DNA of 64,000 nucleotides. Origin: Kingdonia uniflora. Taxonomy: Eukaryota; Streptophyta; Magnoliopsida; Ranunculales; Circaeasteraceae. The position numbers were made by a program, and so were the translations under genes. The notes under the pieces were generated by a model. It did no database searches. It had not been told where the DNA came from and saw only the letters and a list, made by a program, of their open reading frames with translations. Below, piece after piece: positions 1 through 9,983 of the stretch; position 1 is the first letter of the stretch; every line of letters begins with the position of its first letter. Location of the stretch: positions 2,480,001 to 2,544,000 of the forward strand of contig JACGCM010002205.1 in the NCBI GenBank assembly GCA_014058105.1. Reading direction: 5' to 3'.

Positions 1-14
1 TAGAGTAGGCTGTG

Positions 15-469
15 ATGTTGACAACGTCATTCCAGGCACTGCATAATGAGTATCTGAAGCTTGTAGATGGGAAGTATGATAAGTATAAAAAGGAGTTACT
101 GATGTCCTTTTATCTGAAACCGGTGGTGATGAGATTGGAAGAATTGACGGAGGAGGAGGTGGAGATCGCCAAAAAGCAATATTTCCATTGGTGTCAGTTT
201 AATTTTATGTTGTGGAAGGCCTCAGAGTGCATTGATTGTTTAGAGAAGTGGCCACTGCCCATATTGAAGATAATGAAGCTAAGGCGGGCAAGGCTTCCTA
301 TGGTAGTTTTTCAGTTACCATTGCCTTTTTAACCCCATGGGGCTTTGAGATGGTGGTGGTTTCAGAGGAGGAGAGTGGCTATCTTTCCTTCGACAGAGGA
401 TATGCTAGATTATGGTGGAAAAAGCATATAGTTTCAAGTAATTCATATCGAAGGATAACATGTAAATAG
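15..469 (+). pseudogene. asORF1 of element C (antisense retrotransposon gene)
   Basis: Small protein gene of unknown function on the strand opposite to pol. The first open segment (15-332) includes a run EEEVEIAKKQYFHW that aligns by eye with EDEATEAEKYFYCMW in asORF1 of element D (33111). A second segment in another frame (about 350-469) begins EMVVVSEEE, matching the second exon of the D and E copies (EVAVPEEV, EVVVLVEK). The first ATG at 15 is used; its promoter would lie left of the window. There is no signal peptide, membrane segment or catalytic motif. The shift between segments may be a lost intron boundary or a frameshift. Confidence 0.5.
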
Positions 470-820
470 TAGCTTGATGCAATGTAATCGAATGAAAGAA
501 TTTGTCAAATTTAAAATGTGACAGTTTACTTATGGAATAAACTTTGTTTTTGAATTTGCATCGAATACATATATGGTGATCTCGAATGAAATGAAATCTA
601 TTATCCAAAGATAATTGGTCGAGTCATGTGGATGTCGAGATAGATGTTCTGAACTATATGTAAATATCGAGGTTACTTGCTGAGGTAATAAGATCTCGAA
701 CTGAAGTTTGTTGACTGTGTAGGGCCTGAAACGGTTCCTTAGGAGGTTTGATTTGACTGGGATGTTTAGAGTTCCAATGTGAAATGAATGTAAGATTTGA
801 CTGTGAGTCTGATTATTTTT
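470..820. other. Non-coding spacer between asORF1 and asORF2 of element C
   Basis: AT-rich DNA with no supported coding frame. By position it should hold the 3' end of asORF1 and the promoter of asORF2. I see no repeat or hairpin in it. Confidence 0.4.
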
Positions 821-830
821 TATATAAATA
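821..830 (+). promoter_or_regulatory. TATA box of asORF2, element C
   Basis: TATATAAATA, a strong plant TATA consensus, ends 38 bp before the asORF2 ATG at 868. The D and E copies have TATAAAT or TATAAATA at 39 and 40 bp, so the spacing is conserved while the surrounding sequence is not. Confidence 0.55.
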
Positions 831-867
831 CCTTTGGTAATCTGAAAAGTTATTTGTAGGATTGGAG

Positions 868-1177
868 ATGGTGAGGACAAGAGCTCAAGTTCTGGAGGAT
901 GAGCATTCCAACCGGATGCATGCTAAGAATTGGGAGTTGCTCGATCGATACTTTGGTAAGAGTTGTGTAAATGGGCAACTGTTGGTGCCAGTAGAGCTCC
1001 AAGTATAAAGATACAAGTGAAGTGGAGGTGAAGGAGGCGAAAGAGGAGTATGCATTTCATTGTAATTTGTAATTCTTGAGTCCTCCAGAGTACATCAGCA
1101 AGATATAGAATCGGGCTAAGACTTTGGTGAAGAAAGAAGATGCTGTGGCCAGTCGAAGCAGTAGAAGAGTGGACTGA
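868..1177 (+). pseudogene. asORF2 of element C
   Basis: Starts MVRTRAQ, the same N-terminus as asORF2 of element E (MVRTRSQ). The first frame stops at 1006 after 46 codons. The homology appears to continue in a shifted frame (EVEVKEAKEEYAF, then PPEYISK) to a stop at 1175-1177, so the copy carries a frameshift and further stops. Function unknown. The ATG at 868 is chosen because it aligns with the E start and sits at the conserved distance from the TATA box. Confidence 0.5.
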
Positions 1178-1732
1178 GTGTTGTTGGGTTTGTAACAAAT
1201 AATAAAGTGGTACGGTATAAATCATGAAATAAATAAATTTATTTGTGGCAAATGTTGTTGTCAATGTGTATGATGTTTAAATGTTCTCGAATATGATGTG
1301 ATATGTTTGAACAAATGAAGTTTTATTGATGTAAAATTATGATTATGGGTATGTGAATGTATGATATCTTGACTTTCGGGAAGTGCGTTTGTCGTATAAT
1401 TTTTGAATTACTATTACAACAGGCCCGAGAATATTGGAGAGGATTTAAATAAGGAAGGATGTGTTTAGGTAATTGGAGAAAAATGACTAGGTGTTCTCCT
1501 GTAGGTGATATTTTAAGGTACAAGGAAATTGATGAACAATATCTATTTGATAACATAAGAGTTACTTTGGTGATGATGGATATATCATAGATATTAAAAG
1601 GAGATATGGAAGGTTTGTAGCAACAGTTCATGGGCTTGTTGGCATTTAGGAGGCGAAAAATCAGAGACTTTGAGAAGAGGTGATTAAGGCATTACGGTTG
1701 TGAAGGGATGCGATGAATAGTCGCGTGGGGCT
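1178..1732. other. Intergenic region between asORF2 and asORF3, element C
   Basis: About 550 bp with no supported coding frame on either strand. It should carry the asORF2 3' end and asORF3 upstream region. I see nothing else in it. Confidence 0.4.
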
Positions 1733-1740
1733 TATAAATA
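1733..1740 (+). promoter_or_regulatory. TATA box of asORF3, element C
   Basis: TATAAATA, preceded by a GC-rich stretch and followed by a T- and C-rich leader. Position relative to the gene matches TATA boxes at 11874 (B), 25641 (A) and 55136 (E). Confidence 0.5.
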
Positions 1741-1918
1741 ACCCTGTTGTCGGTGACTGTTCACATACTACTATTTCTTACAAGATTTCTTCAAGTGCTG
1801 AATCTTTTTGCTCGTCTATTACGTTGTTGTCAACTATTGGGAAGGAGGAGATAAGTGTGTTGATTGTGAGGGCGAAACTTGCAAAATAAAGGGATACCAA
1901 AGCAGCGCAACTCTAAGG

Positions 1919-2702
1919 TGAGTGACTATTTTTGAAATTTTTCTTGTTGTTGAATCACGTATTGAATATGAACGATTCTGCAAAATAATCCCTTTGCATA
2001 TATAAATGTGGTGAAGATAGTGGAGGAAGGAATTGTAGTTTGAATGTGTGTATATGAAGTAATTAATAATATACCGTGATAGGGTTTTTTATTTTCTAAT
2101 TGTCTGTTATTTGGATATTTGGTGGTGTGACTAAGGTCGAATTGTGTCGAAATTGTAGATGAAGTAATTTAGAGGAAAGGATTGGTGGTAATGAAGGATG
2201 AGGAGGGGAGAGATTATGTTTTTGTCGCGACTCGGGGTGTATCTGTCGCGATTGGTGATATGTGATGATGTTTAGCAGTTGAAGCGCCAATTTTTTTAGA
2301 AAATGGTCGTATTTTACGCCAGAGATTTCATAAATTTAAATTACTTAAAATTGGCATGAAATCTTGTTGCTGCTGAAATGTTTTCGAGAAGTCATACTTC
2401 GAGTTGATAACGTTAGGGATATATAGAACGTTCTTGATGTTAAGACATAGTAAAAATATAGAAATAAGTCCTATATAAATAAGTGAAATGCAATGACATT
2501 TGAATGAAATATTGGATAAAAAGAATGATGGGTTGAAGATTAAACTCGACAACAATATCGATACTAGCATGCAAACGTATATGATGTATAATATATGATA
2601 TTATACTAATAGAAAAAAGGGAATCTGATTTTTAGGTTCCTAAAAATGGTTGAACCCATCAAATTGATGATAAATAAACCTTCGAGAACCTTGTTGATGC
2701 AG
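1919..2702 (+). other. Possible 5' intron of asORF3, element C
   Basis: A good donor (AAG|GTGAGT) at 1919 follows a leader exon after the TATA box. An acceptor (TTGATGCAG) ends at 2702, just before the first coding segment. A and B have a 5' intron in the equivalent place (328 and 288 bp). Here it would be 784 bp, AT-rich, with no coding content. Low certainty. Confidence 0.35.
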
Positions 2703-3474
2703 AACCATTGTTAATCGATGTGATAATTTGTGTCCAAAAGTTGGGTGGGAGTTATAGGGTTGGGTCGAGTAGTGCGGACATAGCGAGTATCGACCAGTAT
2801 AAGGTGGCATCCAGGGTAGTGGAAGTGCCTAATGAGGAGGGTACTAAAACTGACGTGGAGCACAAGCCCCAGGCTAGCGATCAAGAAGGTAACGATGGTG
2901 GAGATGAAGATGTCGAATAGGAAGAAGGGGTATTTTATGGTAAGGCCCCAGAGACAAGTGAAATTTTGAGCTTTAAAGCAAACTATGGTATTCCTAAAGA
3001 TATTAGGTTAGAGGAATACCATTATGAGATGATAAATTAAGATGTTCCTCTGGATGGGATTCTGGTCCATTGAGAACGGATAAAAAAGGGGTTAAAGCTA
3101 TCTCTTTGAGCTGACCAGAAGAAGTTGCTAATTTTTTTTTGATATGGCACCTGGTTAGTTTAATTCCAATGTGTATGATATGTTCTGTATGGTGGGAGTG
3201 ATTAATAGTCGATTAAAGGAGAGAGGGGAGGAGCTTATCACCGTGGATGATCTTTGTGTGTACTACATACTTAAGCAAATCCTCAGAAGCTTGGGTACAG
3301 ATACTTGGCAATGTTTTTAAAGAGACCCTTGTTTTACGAAATGGTATCGACGGGAGGGTAGTATTTTGAGGAATGTCCCCTTGTATCGAGCAACTACGAG
3401 TTCGATAAGAAATACTTGGGAGAGCCTCTGAAAATAAAAACTTTCCACCTAGCTTTGTGGTTAGGTAATTTGTA

Positions 3475-3545
3475 TGTCGAAGTTTGTATGTAGTTTGTAT
3501 CGGTTTGAATTGGTGATTAACTTGTGTTTGTCTATTTTTGTTCAG
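3475..3545 (+). other. Conserved intron 1 of asORF3, element C
   Basis: 71 bp, donor TTAG|GTAATT and acceptor TTTTTGTTCAG. It separates the Transposase_28-like region from the next exon, as introns of 76 bp (B), 74 bp (A), 87 bp (D) and 83 bp (E) do. Confidence 0.55.
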
Positions 3546-4197
3546 CTTTGAAGAAGATTGATAGGTGTTTGACTGTAGCAGAGAAGCTGTACAACATCTG
3601 GAGAGGTTTCTACGGTCAGATTGACAACCTAGTTGTCAACCAAGAGAAAGTTGATAGTATGTTTCAAGAAGCTAGGTTAAAGAGAATTTGGGCTAAAGGA
3701 TTGGAGATTTTGGTTATCGGCGGAATAATGTCAGCCAAATATAAGAAAGCTGCGGACTCGAGATTGCCCCTCGAGAATCCGTCACTTAGTGGTTACACCA
3801 CAGATTCTACAATTATAGAAAGATAAGCATTGCTGACAAAAACATCAGGAAGGGAATGAAAAAGAGTGCTGCTAGCCAAGCTGCTGCTCCCATTCTTCCC
3901 TCAAAAAGAACTTCTCGAAGAGCTCCTACTGAGGAGGGGGAGAAAGTTGATGTGACACCATCTGGTGTTTCGGATGGCCGACCTAAAAAATCGGCTACTT
4001 ATTTGCTACCGAAGAAGAAAACATCTTAGGTATTGACGAAGAAGCAATTCGTCGAGGACTCGGACACTGAGGTCCAACAGACTATAAAGACGTATGTTTT
4101 TGGAATGACATCCTTAGAGGAGGAGTTTGATGATTGTTTGGTGGGGGAAGAAAACCTCTCTTCCATCCTCATTGAAGGCCACCGAAACATAAATAAG

Positions 4198-4275
4198 GTT
4201 AGGAATTTTTTTGCTTTGCTTTGATTAAATAATTTGGCGCCTCATTCGAAAAATCATATTATGACTGTAATGCAG
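4198..4275 (+). other. Conserved intron 2 of asORF3, element C
   Basis: 78 bp, donor AATAAG|GTTAGG and acceptor TGTAATGCAG, directly before the coiled-coil exon. Equivalent introns are 93 bp in B, 71 bp in A, 71 bp in D and 84 bp in E. Confidence 0.55.
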
Positions 4276-4434
4276 ATCAAGAAGTTGCTGATCGAAGCCA
4301 AACCTCGCATTCTTGGTGCTGGTACTCTGGCCAACCAGCTTCTCTCCTACAATAATATCAAGAAGAAGCTGGTGAAGGAGAAATAAGATTTGATCAAGCA
4401 GAAATAGAAATTGGAGGCAGGGCTGGGAAATGGA

Positions 4435-4582
4435 TGTGTCCGTCCCTAATGTATTTGGGATGCCACCCTAAAGGAACAACATTTTACCATCCCTAAAGAC
4501 GTCCCTAATAGCTGTAGGGACAGATTAGTAGCCTTTTGGGACACTTTTTTTCCATTCCTAAAGGTAGTTTTTCTTGTAGTAG
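4435..4582. mobile_element. CACTA/EnSpm-like transposon terminal fragment
   Basis: The right edge reads TTTTTCTTGTAGTA, the complement of a plant CACTA-type terminus (compare CACTACAAGAAAAA). The inner part repeats GTCCCTAA and CCCTAAAG motifs in both orientations, like CACTA subterminal repeats. No transposase and no left terminus are seen. It sits exactly where coding sequence of C (asORF3) stops and gag of A begins. The first base of the terminus is not canonical, so other DNA transposon types remain possible. Confidence 0.45.
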
Positions 4583-5560
4583 AGTATGTACTCCACCGCC
4601 AACCATATCTTGTGTCGAATGTTTCCCACCATCCTCATTGATAGCCCTCTCAAACGGTACCACAGTCTCCCTAACGGCTCTATCTAATGCTTCAAACAAC
4701 TGTCCAACTTTTTTATCGCCCAGTTTGCCTTTAACAAAGAACATTAGGTCTGAGTTGACGCTCTCTTCAACTTCCACAAATCCCCCAATGAAACGCTTGA
4801 AGCCTTTACCAAGAGGTTTCTCAATGAGTCACGTAAAGTTGAAAACCTCGACTGTGCAAATGCTATTCTCGCAGACCCTAACACTCTACTAGATAACAAT
4901 CATGTTATGGAGTGCATCATGCTTCATAATCCTTGAACCCTCGAGGTGATGCTATCTAAGGTTAACGGATACATCAACCTTGAACGCTTCCGCGAATCCA
5001 ACCGCCAGGGGCAAGCCTCGACCACCAACCACAGCAAACCTCAACCGTCATCTATACCCATGGTCTCTCCCGTCTCACAGGAGACCAAGAGCCGCAAATG
5101 CCCTCACTCCGTTGATACCCCATCCGAAATTTATTAAAATTGACCCATACCGGTCTTACCAAAACTCACTGCTCCTTTCAGCACCTTCATCACACAGATC
5201 CAGGCCGATCCTATCTGATGCACTCCTTTCCCTATCGAGGTAAGAAAAGATGAACCTTACTGCCAAAATCACAAGTGCAACTGCCACTCTACCAATAAGT
5301 GCTATGCTCAGCAATGATCACTGGAGAGGATTCTTAAAGCAGGTCATCTACATCGATATATTACCGATCTCCCCAGCTACCTTGACGGGTCGTATCTTAA
5401 GCTTCAACCCACTCCAACCACTGACCCAGCCGAGGTACATATTTTTTAGTCAACCTTATCAAAGTTAATAATATCGACAGTGGTCATACTCGAAGCAAGC
5501 GCAAACAAGTCAAAGAATGTTTCAAGCTCACTTATCAGGAGAAATTACCCATCTTTCTAC
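4583..5560 (+). pseudogene. gag: gag of element A (truncated, frameshifted)
   Basis: Structural capsid-like protein that packages the element RNA. The retrotransposon gag core is visible as CRMFPTILID, then a RYHSLPNGSI motif (the usual WYHNLPNGSI), then VDALFNFHKS, ETLEAFTKRFLNES and LSKVNGYINLERF. It matches gag of element B segment by segment. A His/Cys-rich region follows near 5270-5300 (KCNCHSTNKCYA), then GHLHRYITDLPSYLDGSYL. The N-terminus is absent because of the breakpoint, and stops and frame changes interrupt the rest. Confidence 0.7.
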
Positions 5561-5565
5561 CCGAA

Positions 5566-6078
5566 TCAAGCCAACACCCTCGATCTGAAGGTATATCCTT
5601 CATCGATTGCAATACTTCTCATGTTCGTTACCCCCACTCTGACCCCGTGGTCATTATGATTAAGGTCGAACACCTCGTCTTCCATACCATGCTTATTGAT
5701 ATGGGCAGTGCAGCAGGCGTACATTTTCTCCAAACTGTTCATGCTATATACAAAATCGACCGCATCATACCAGCTAACGTCAAGCTCAAGGGCTTTAATG
5801 GTGCAACCAAAGTCGCCGTCAGTCGCATCAGCCTCCCTTTCAGTACCGGTCCAGTAACCCTCTAAACAAGCTTTCTTGTCATCGACAAGAAATCTGAATA
5901 CCTGGGCATTCTCGGACATGACTGGCTCCATACAATAAAAGACATACCTTATACCTACCACCGAACAGTTCGCTTCACAACCCCTTGTGGCATATGGAGC
6001 ATGAATGGGCCTCAATGCCTTGCATGCTCATGCGAGTACCCTGAGATTGATCTTACAAGAAAACTTGTTAAACCATAG
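5566..6078 (+). pseudogene. pol: Aspartic protease of element A
   Basis: Retroviral-type protease that would mature Gag-Pol. The segment VVIMIKVEHLVFHTMLIDMG contains the active-site strand. The usual D-T-G triad is D-M-G here (5698-5706), so the site is altered. The flap/C-terminal motif ILGHDWLH (family: ILGRDWLH) is present near 5908-5931. One in-frame stop follows GPVTL at about 5863. Protein B keeps DTGSAADVLF at the same place. The frame ends at 6076-6078. Confidence 0.75.
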
Positions 6079-6084
6079 TAATTA

Positions 6085-7130
6085 ATGCTTCCCTCTCTCC
6101 CAACACCATCGAACCCATTTAACACACCCGTCGAACCCACTATTTACATCGAACTTAATGGTCCTAGTCGTGGCTTATTCATTGGTAGTTTTTTGGATAA
6201 GGCCGAATGCCTCGAGCTCACCACTTTTTTTTTAGCAAAGAAAAATGTCTTCGCTTGGACCATCCATGAGATGCCTGGCGTCGACCCTACCCTAGCCTGC
6301 CATCCACTTGACCTCATCCCTCACTCTACAGTCGTGAAGCAGAAGAAACGCACTTTAGCACCAAGGATTCGAGAAGCAGAGAACCTCAAAGTCAAAGAGC
6401 TATTGACGTGGCTTTTATCAAAGAAGTCAAGTATGCCGATTGGATCCCAAATATTATAGCTATCCTCAAGAAAAATGGAAAGATCCGTATCTGCGTCGAC
6501 TTAATAAACCTCAATTAACATACATCAAAGGAAAGTTTCCCTCCCCCGATCATTTCCATGCTTCTGAATACCACGGCTGGCAATGAACGATTATCTATGA
6601 TGGACACAACTTTCGATTACAACCAGGTACCCCTCCTCCATGAGGACCAACTCAAAACTTTGTTTATTACTGAACAAGGTCTTTACTACTTACCCTTGGC
6701 CTTAAGAATGTGGGTGCCACTTACCAACGTCTTGTTACCACCATGTTCAAACCTTTGCTTGGCATGTCGGTCGAAGATTATATCGGCGACATGTTATGCA
6801 AAAGCCTCTAAAAATATACCTATATACAGGACCTCACTGAAGTATTTGACATACTTCGTTCTTATAACATGAAGCTTAACCTAGACAAATGCCAGTTTGG
6901 GGTTTCATCTGGAAAATTTTTGGGCAACCTCATCAGCAAACGAGGTACCCACTCATATCTGTGTCCTCATCGATATGCCTTCCCCTCGAACCAAAAAGGA
7001 TGTTCAAAAGGTTACTGGCAAGATAGCCGCCCTCAACCATTTTATATCAAAATCCTCTGACCATTGCGCTTGGCTTTTCTCCTTCTTACGCGACCAAGGC
7101 GTCCATAAGGCCAAAAAGAGGAACAACCCC
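6085..7130 (+). pseudogene. pol: Reverse transcriptase of element A
   Basis: RNA-dependent DNA polymerase. The linker contains KNVFAWTIHEMPGVDP, a signature of Tat and related Ty3/gypsy elements. Palm motifs follow across frames: MMDTTFDYNQVPL, then VEDYIGDM (6770-6793), where the catalytic Y-x-D-D has become Y-I-G-D, so the second-last Asp is lost. The connection region reads LNLDKCQFGVSSGKFLGNLISKRG in two segments and DQGVHKAKKRNNPEI at the end. Several frameshifts break it (near 6460, 6700, 6860). It would not be active. Confidence 0.75.
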
Positions 7131-7640
7131 GAAATCAATTAGACACCCATTTGTGAGTAGGCCTTCCTCAAACTCAAAACATACCTTGGTCGGCCACCTA
7201 TCATCAGCACCCCTATCGAAGGTAAAATGCTTTCCTTATACCTCGCGGTCACCGATACGTCTATTAGCTCGATCCTTATTCGACTTGAATCTAATATCGA
7301 GAAACTCGTGTACTTTATAAGTAAAACTCTGACACCTGCTGAAACTCGATATACGAAGCTCAAACGATTGCTCCTTATACTCGTTTACACTGCTCAAAAG
7401 CTCAAACTATACTTTCAGGCCCACCCTATATGTGTTATCACAAGCTATCCCCTTTGAGAGATCCTCAACAAGAAAGTTAAATATGGACGGGTACAACAAT
7501 GGGCCATTTATCTTGGTGAATGCGACATCACTTTCAAGAAACAAATATCTCAAAAAGGCCAAGTAGTCGCTAATTTCCTTGCCGACTTCCCGGTCGAAGA
7601 CATAGACTGGGAGGAATGCGAAGATAATCTACAAGAAGAC
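7131..7640 (+). pseudogene. pol: RNase H (first) of element A
   Basis: Ty3/gypsy RNase H following RT. Visible: LSLYLAVTDTSISSILIRLE (7229-7288), VYFISKTLTPAETRYTKLKRLLL, VYTAQKLKLYFQAHPICVITSYPL, then a stop, and the end segment WAIYLGECDITFKKQISQKGQ leading into ANFLADFP. The order and spacing fit the family. One clear in-frame stop lies after TSYPL at 7455-7457. Confidence 0.7.
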
Positions 7641-8060
7641 CAGCCCGAATAGAACGACCCTTAGAATCCTAATACGGGCAGGTATCTCTTTATAGATTGA
7701 TATACTGGACCTAACGGTTCAGGGATCGGCGTTGTTCTGGTTACCCCCTCAAATAACCAAATCGAAAAGGCTGTCAAGCTAAACTTCAAATATTTTAATA
7801 ATGAGGCTGAGTATAAAGCCTTGATACATAGCCTCGAACTCGCCCTTGAACTTTGTATTCCCAAACTTGAAGTATTTACCAATTCCTAACTTTTTCAGAG
7901 ACAGTACACCGGTAAAGATTAGGCAAACGGTCGCATGGCCGAGTATACTGCACTTGTCTGCCAGCACATGGATCCTTTCCCTGAAAAGTATTCCATTACA
8001 CATTACCCTTGAGGCAAAAATAGACATGCCGATGCCCTCGCCTACATAGCAGCCATGTTA
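7641..8060 (+). pseudogene. pol: Second, archaeal-type RNase H (aRH) of element A
   Basis: A second RNase H-like domain between RNase H and integrase is diagnostic of the Tat lineage. Visible segments: GPNGSGIGVVLVTPSNNQIE, FNNEAEYKALIHSLELALEL, CIPKLEVFTNS, GRMAEYTALVCQHMDPFPEK and a final HADALAYIAAM. The D-to-E spacing in NNEAEYKAL is kept. Stops occur at the FID-stop start strand, at TNS-stop and in the HYP-stop-GKNRHADAL segment. Confidence 0.7.
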
Positions 8061-8637
8061 TACTATTCTCAAAGGCGGATTGCACCGCAAATCCCCAAAC
8101 AACGTACACCTCCGATGCATCTCCCAAAAGGAAACCACTACAATACTTACCAAACTCCACACAGGTACCTGTGGTTCTCACGCTACTAGTTGATCTATGG
8201 CTCTTCGAGCCATAACACAAGGGTTATTCTGGCCTAATAGGAAGAAATAAGCTGAAGAGTATGCAAAACATTATGAAAAATACCAGCGTCACTCCTATGA
8301 CATCTGAAGCCTTTCATAAGACCTCCATTTCAACCAAGTTGTTTGGCTGTTCAAGTAGTGAGCCATTGTTCTAGTGGGCCCTTTCCCCAAAGCATCGGAT
8401 AGACGAGAACATATTCTGGTGGCCACAAATTACTTTACTATATGGGTCGAAACCGTGCCTCTATGTCAAACAAAAGAAGAAGAAGTCATCAAGTTTATAT
8501 GGGAAAATATCATCACACATTTTGGCGGCCCTCACATGATTCGATACGACAATGGTCCATAATTTGTTGGGAATAAAGTCCATAATTTCCTCCAGAAGTA
8601 CAACATTATCCTCTCACCCTCAGCACCTTATTACCCA
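8061..8637 (+). pseudogene. pol: Integrase of element A, first part (split by element B)
   Basis: Integrase N-terminal and core domains. The zinc-binding region is decayed (YEKYQRHSYD where the family has CxxC). The core reads AIVLVGPFPKASDRREHI, where the first catalytic Asp (family AIDLVGP) is Val, then ATNYFTIWVETVPL and RYDNGP-stop-FVGNKV with the second Asp kept. About 200 bp between aRH and the zinc finger seem deleted compared with elements B and D. The reading ends in SAPYYP, where element B is inserted; it resumes at 21404. Confidence 0.75.
8633..8637. repeat. Target-site duplication, left copy (ACCCA)
   Basis: ACCCA directly precedes the B LTR that begins TGTAGGGG. The same five bases follow the other LTR at 21399-21403. 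Five bases is the normal size for Ty3/gypsy integration. Confidence 0.85.
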
Positions 8638-9374
8638 TGTAGGGGCCTAACTTCTTTCGGAGGGGAAGTCGGATCTTACACCACGGGGTTAATCCCCAAT
8701 CAAAGGAACACAAGTAAATAATCTAGAGAATAAATAATCTACAGACAATATATTTGCGTAGAGGCCTGAATGTGATACTCTACGACCTCTGATGAGGATT
8801 TTTAAGAATGTGTTTATTACTAAAGAGTAATCGATGGTTTGAGCACTGGGTTTTATACAGGGTGATCAAAGGTAAACTGCAAAGGGGCTGGGGAGAATTT
8901 TTTTAACCTCTTCTTGGTTCCCCATCTTTCCTATTTATAAAACATAGAATGGGCTGAGTCATCAAGGTTAGGTCAAATTACAAGGGTACCGTCTAGATAT
9001 TCTGGCGTGAGTATGGGCACCAGAAATGCCAGAACTATCACTGTAACAGTTATTCGGTTTGTCTCTGTACTTTTATACTGTGGCAGTGGTTGGGCCTGCC
9101 ACTGTAGCTGCAAGGACAAAGCGCTACGCCATCTTGTCTAGTGGGCTGGCTGCCTATCCCTTCATACTTCGACTATGTGTAGATATGGCCGTAGTGTTTC
9201 TACTGCGATGTGTGGAGTTAATCCTTGAGGCTTGTTTAGAGTCGAAGCATCATAATCGGACGATCTTTGGGAGGGTTGTTTGTGGATTTGTCTTTACTTC
9301 GATATGCTCGTGTAGGCTTTGAAGTAGCCTTCGAGTATCTATTTGGGGTAGAAGGCTTCGAGTGGACTACTACA
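8638..9374 (-). repeat. 3' LTR of element B (left in the window)
   Basis: 737 bp, TG...CA, aligned along its whole length with 20666-21398. Most differences are transitions. Spurious open frames inside it (for example 9059-9322) are not genes. Confidence 0.9.
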
Positions 9375-9388
9375 TTTGCCCCCTCTCA
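9375..9388 (-). promoter_or_regulatory. Polypurine tract of element B
   Basis: On the minus strand the bases next to the LTR read GAGAGGGGGCAAA, the primer site for plus-strand DNA synthesis. Element A has GAGAGGGGGTAAA at 26945-26957. Confidence 0.75.
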
Positions 9389-9624
9389 GTAAAGGTCTCG
9401 AAATCAGGTGGAGAGGCGTTTGCTGAGAAAACAATTTGCTAAGAAAACTGTTTGCAGTTAAAAGTGGAACAGTTGACTATTGGTTTTTCAAGGGAAGTAA
9501 TAAAAGAGGGTAATAAAGGGATACTGGCGGTTATAGGGTGATAAATTAAATGAGGCTATAAGTATGAGTTATTGAGTAGGGATACTGTATAATCTTCTTC
9601 TTTTTCATTCTTCTCTCTCTCTTC
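9389..9624. other. Upstream region of asORF1, element B
   Basis: No coding frame is supported. It contains short direct repeats of a GCTGAGAAAAC / GCTAAGAAAAC type near 9420-9450 and ends in a CT-rich run just before the TATA box. Confidence 0.4.
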
Positions 9625-9632
9625 TATAAATT
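9625..9632 (+). promoter_or_regulatory. TATA box of asORF1, element B
   Basis: TATAAATT directly after a CTCTCTCT pyrimidine run, ending about 48 bp before the ATG at 9681. Pyrimidine patches beside TATA boxes are common in plant promoters. Confidence 0.5.
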
Positions 9633-9680
9633 TTTGAAATATCTACGGATACCACGCGCAATACGTGATATCAGAAGAGG

Positions 9681-9983
9681 ATGGGGTTTGCCCGGGATTG
9701 TCGCGTAAGGCGGAGGACTTCTGAACTCCATATGAAGTTCTTCAGGCATCATGATCTGGACTAGGACATGCCCAAACTGTTGGAGGTAGAGGCTTGAGAG
9801 CTCATCAACGGGGAACCTTATGCCTATCTTTGGGACCAACTAAAGTACAACTTTACTACTGCAGAGAAGCGTTATCTCTTTCTGTCGGCTTTGGCCGAGT
9901 GCCCCATTTGTGCAGAAGAGGAGATGGAGGAACAAAGTTTGGTGAGTGCAACTGGGCCTTCTGGGAGTAGGGCTGCTGTTTGA
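9681..9983 (+). pseudogene. asORF1 of element B
   Basis: About 100 codons with two internal stops (near 9762 and 9798). The segments RVRRRTSELHMKFF, LLEVEA and NGEPYAYLWDQL align by eye with RVRRIQERTLELQQ, LIEVEPGAPIAG and SFAYWWGIL of the next gene (10518-10901). asORF1 and asORF2 of B therefore look like tandem duplicates. The ending TAEKRYLFLSALAE may be a short helix. No enzymatic motif is seen. Function unknown. Confidence 0.5.

Larger units (their letters stand above)
1..4434 (-). mobile_element. Element C, 3' portion (Tat-lineage Ty3/gypsy) with antisense gene cluster
   Basis: This is the pol-distal part of a Tat-type LTR retrotransposon oriented on the minus strand. It holds three decayed genes on the plus strand (asORF1, asORF2, asORF3) in the same order as in elements B and D. 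Its gag-pol half is inferred to be at 27704-31899, separated by the insertion of element A. The 3' LTR lies left of the window. The right end at about 4434 is a breakpoint inside the coiled-coil exon of asORF3. The assignment of both halves to one element is inference from orientation and order, not from a shared sequence. Confidence 0.6.
2703..4434 (+). pseudogene. asORF3 of element C, truncated (Transposase_28-like plus coiled coil)
   Basis: Decayed copy of the long antisense gene. An acidic N-terminal segment (NEEGTKTDVE, about 2835-2890) is followed by a region with several stops that contains FNSNVYDMF and LKERGEEL. These align by eye with QMNGNFYEMM and LSSEGRGL in B (12885-12960), the core of the domain I compare with plant Transposase_28 (gypsy-type). 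After the intron at 3475-3545 comes a helical segment (MFQEARLKR), then a K- and S-rich linker and an acidic segment. After the intron at 4198-4275 a coiled coil begins (IKKLLIEAK, NNIKKKLVKEK) and is cut at about 4434. Stops such as TAG within KEK-stop-DLIKQK look like former Gln codons. Confidence 0.55.

Noticed and set aside
4505..4777. Minus-strand 90-codon frame
   Set aside because: It is the shadow of A gag plus the CACTA-like end; no homologous frame in B.
5566..6015. Minus-strand 149-codon frame
   Set aside because: Opposite strand of the A protease, whose motifs are clear on plus.
9059..9322. Open frame of 87 codons on plus
   Set aside because: It lies inside the B LTR and its counterpart in the other LTR (21078-21389) has a different frame structure. 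LTR sequence, not a gene.
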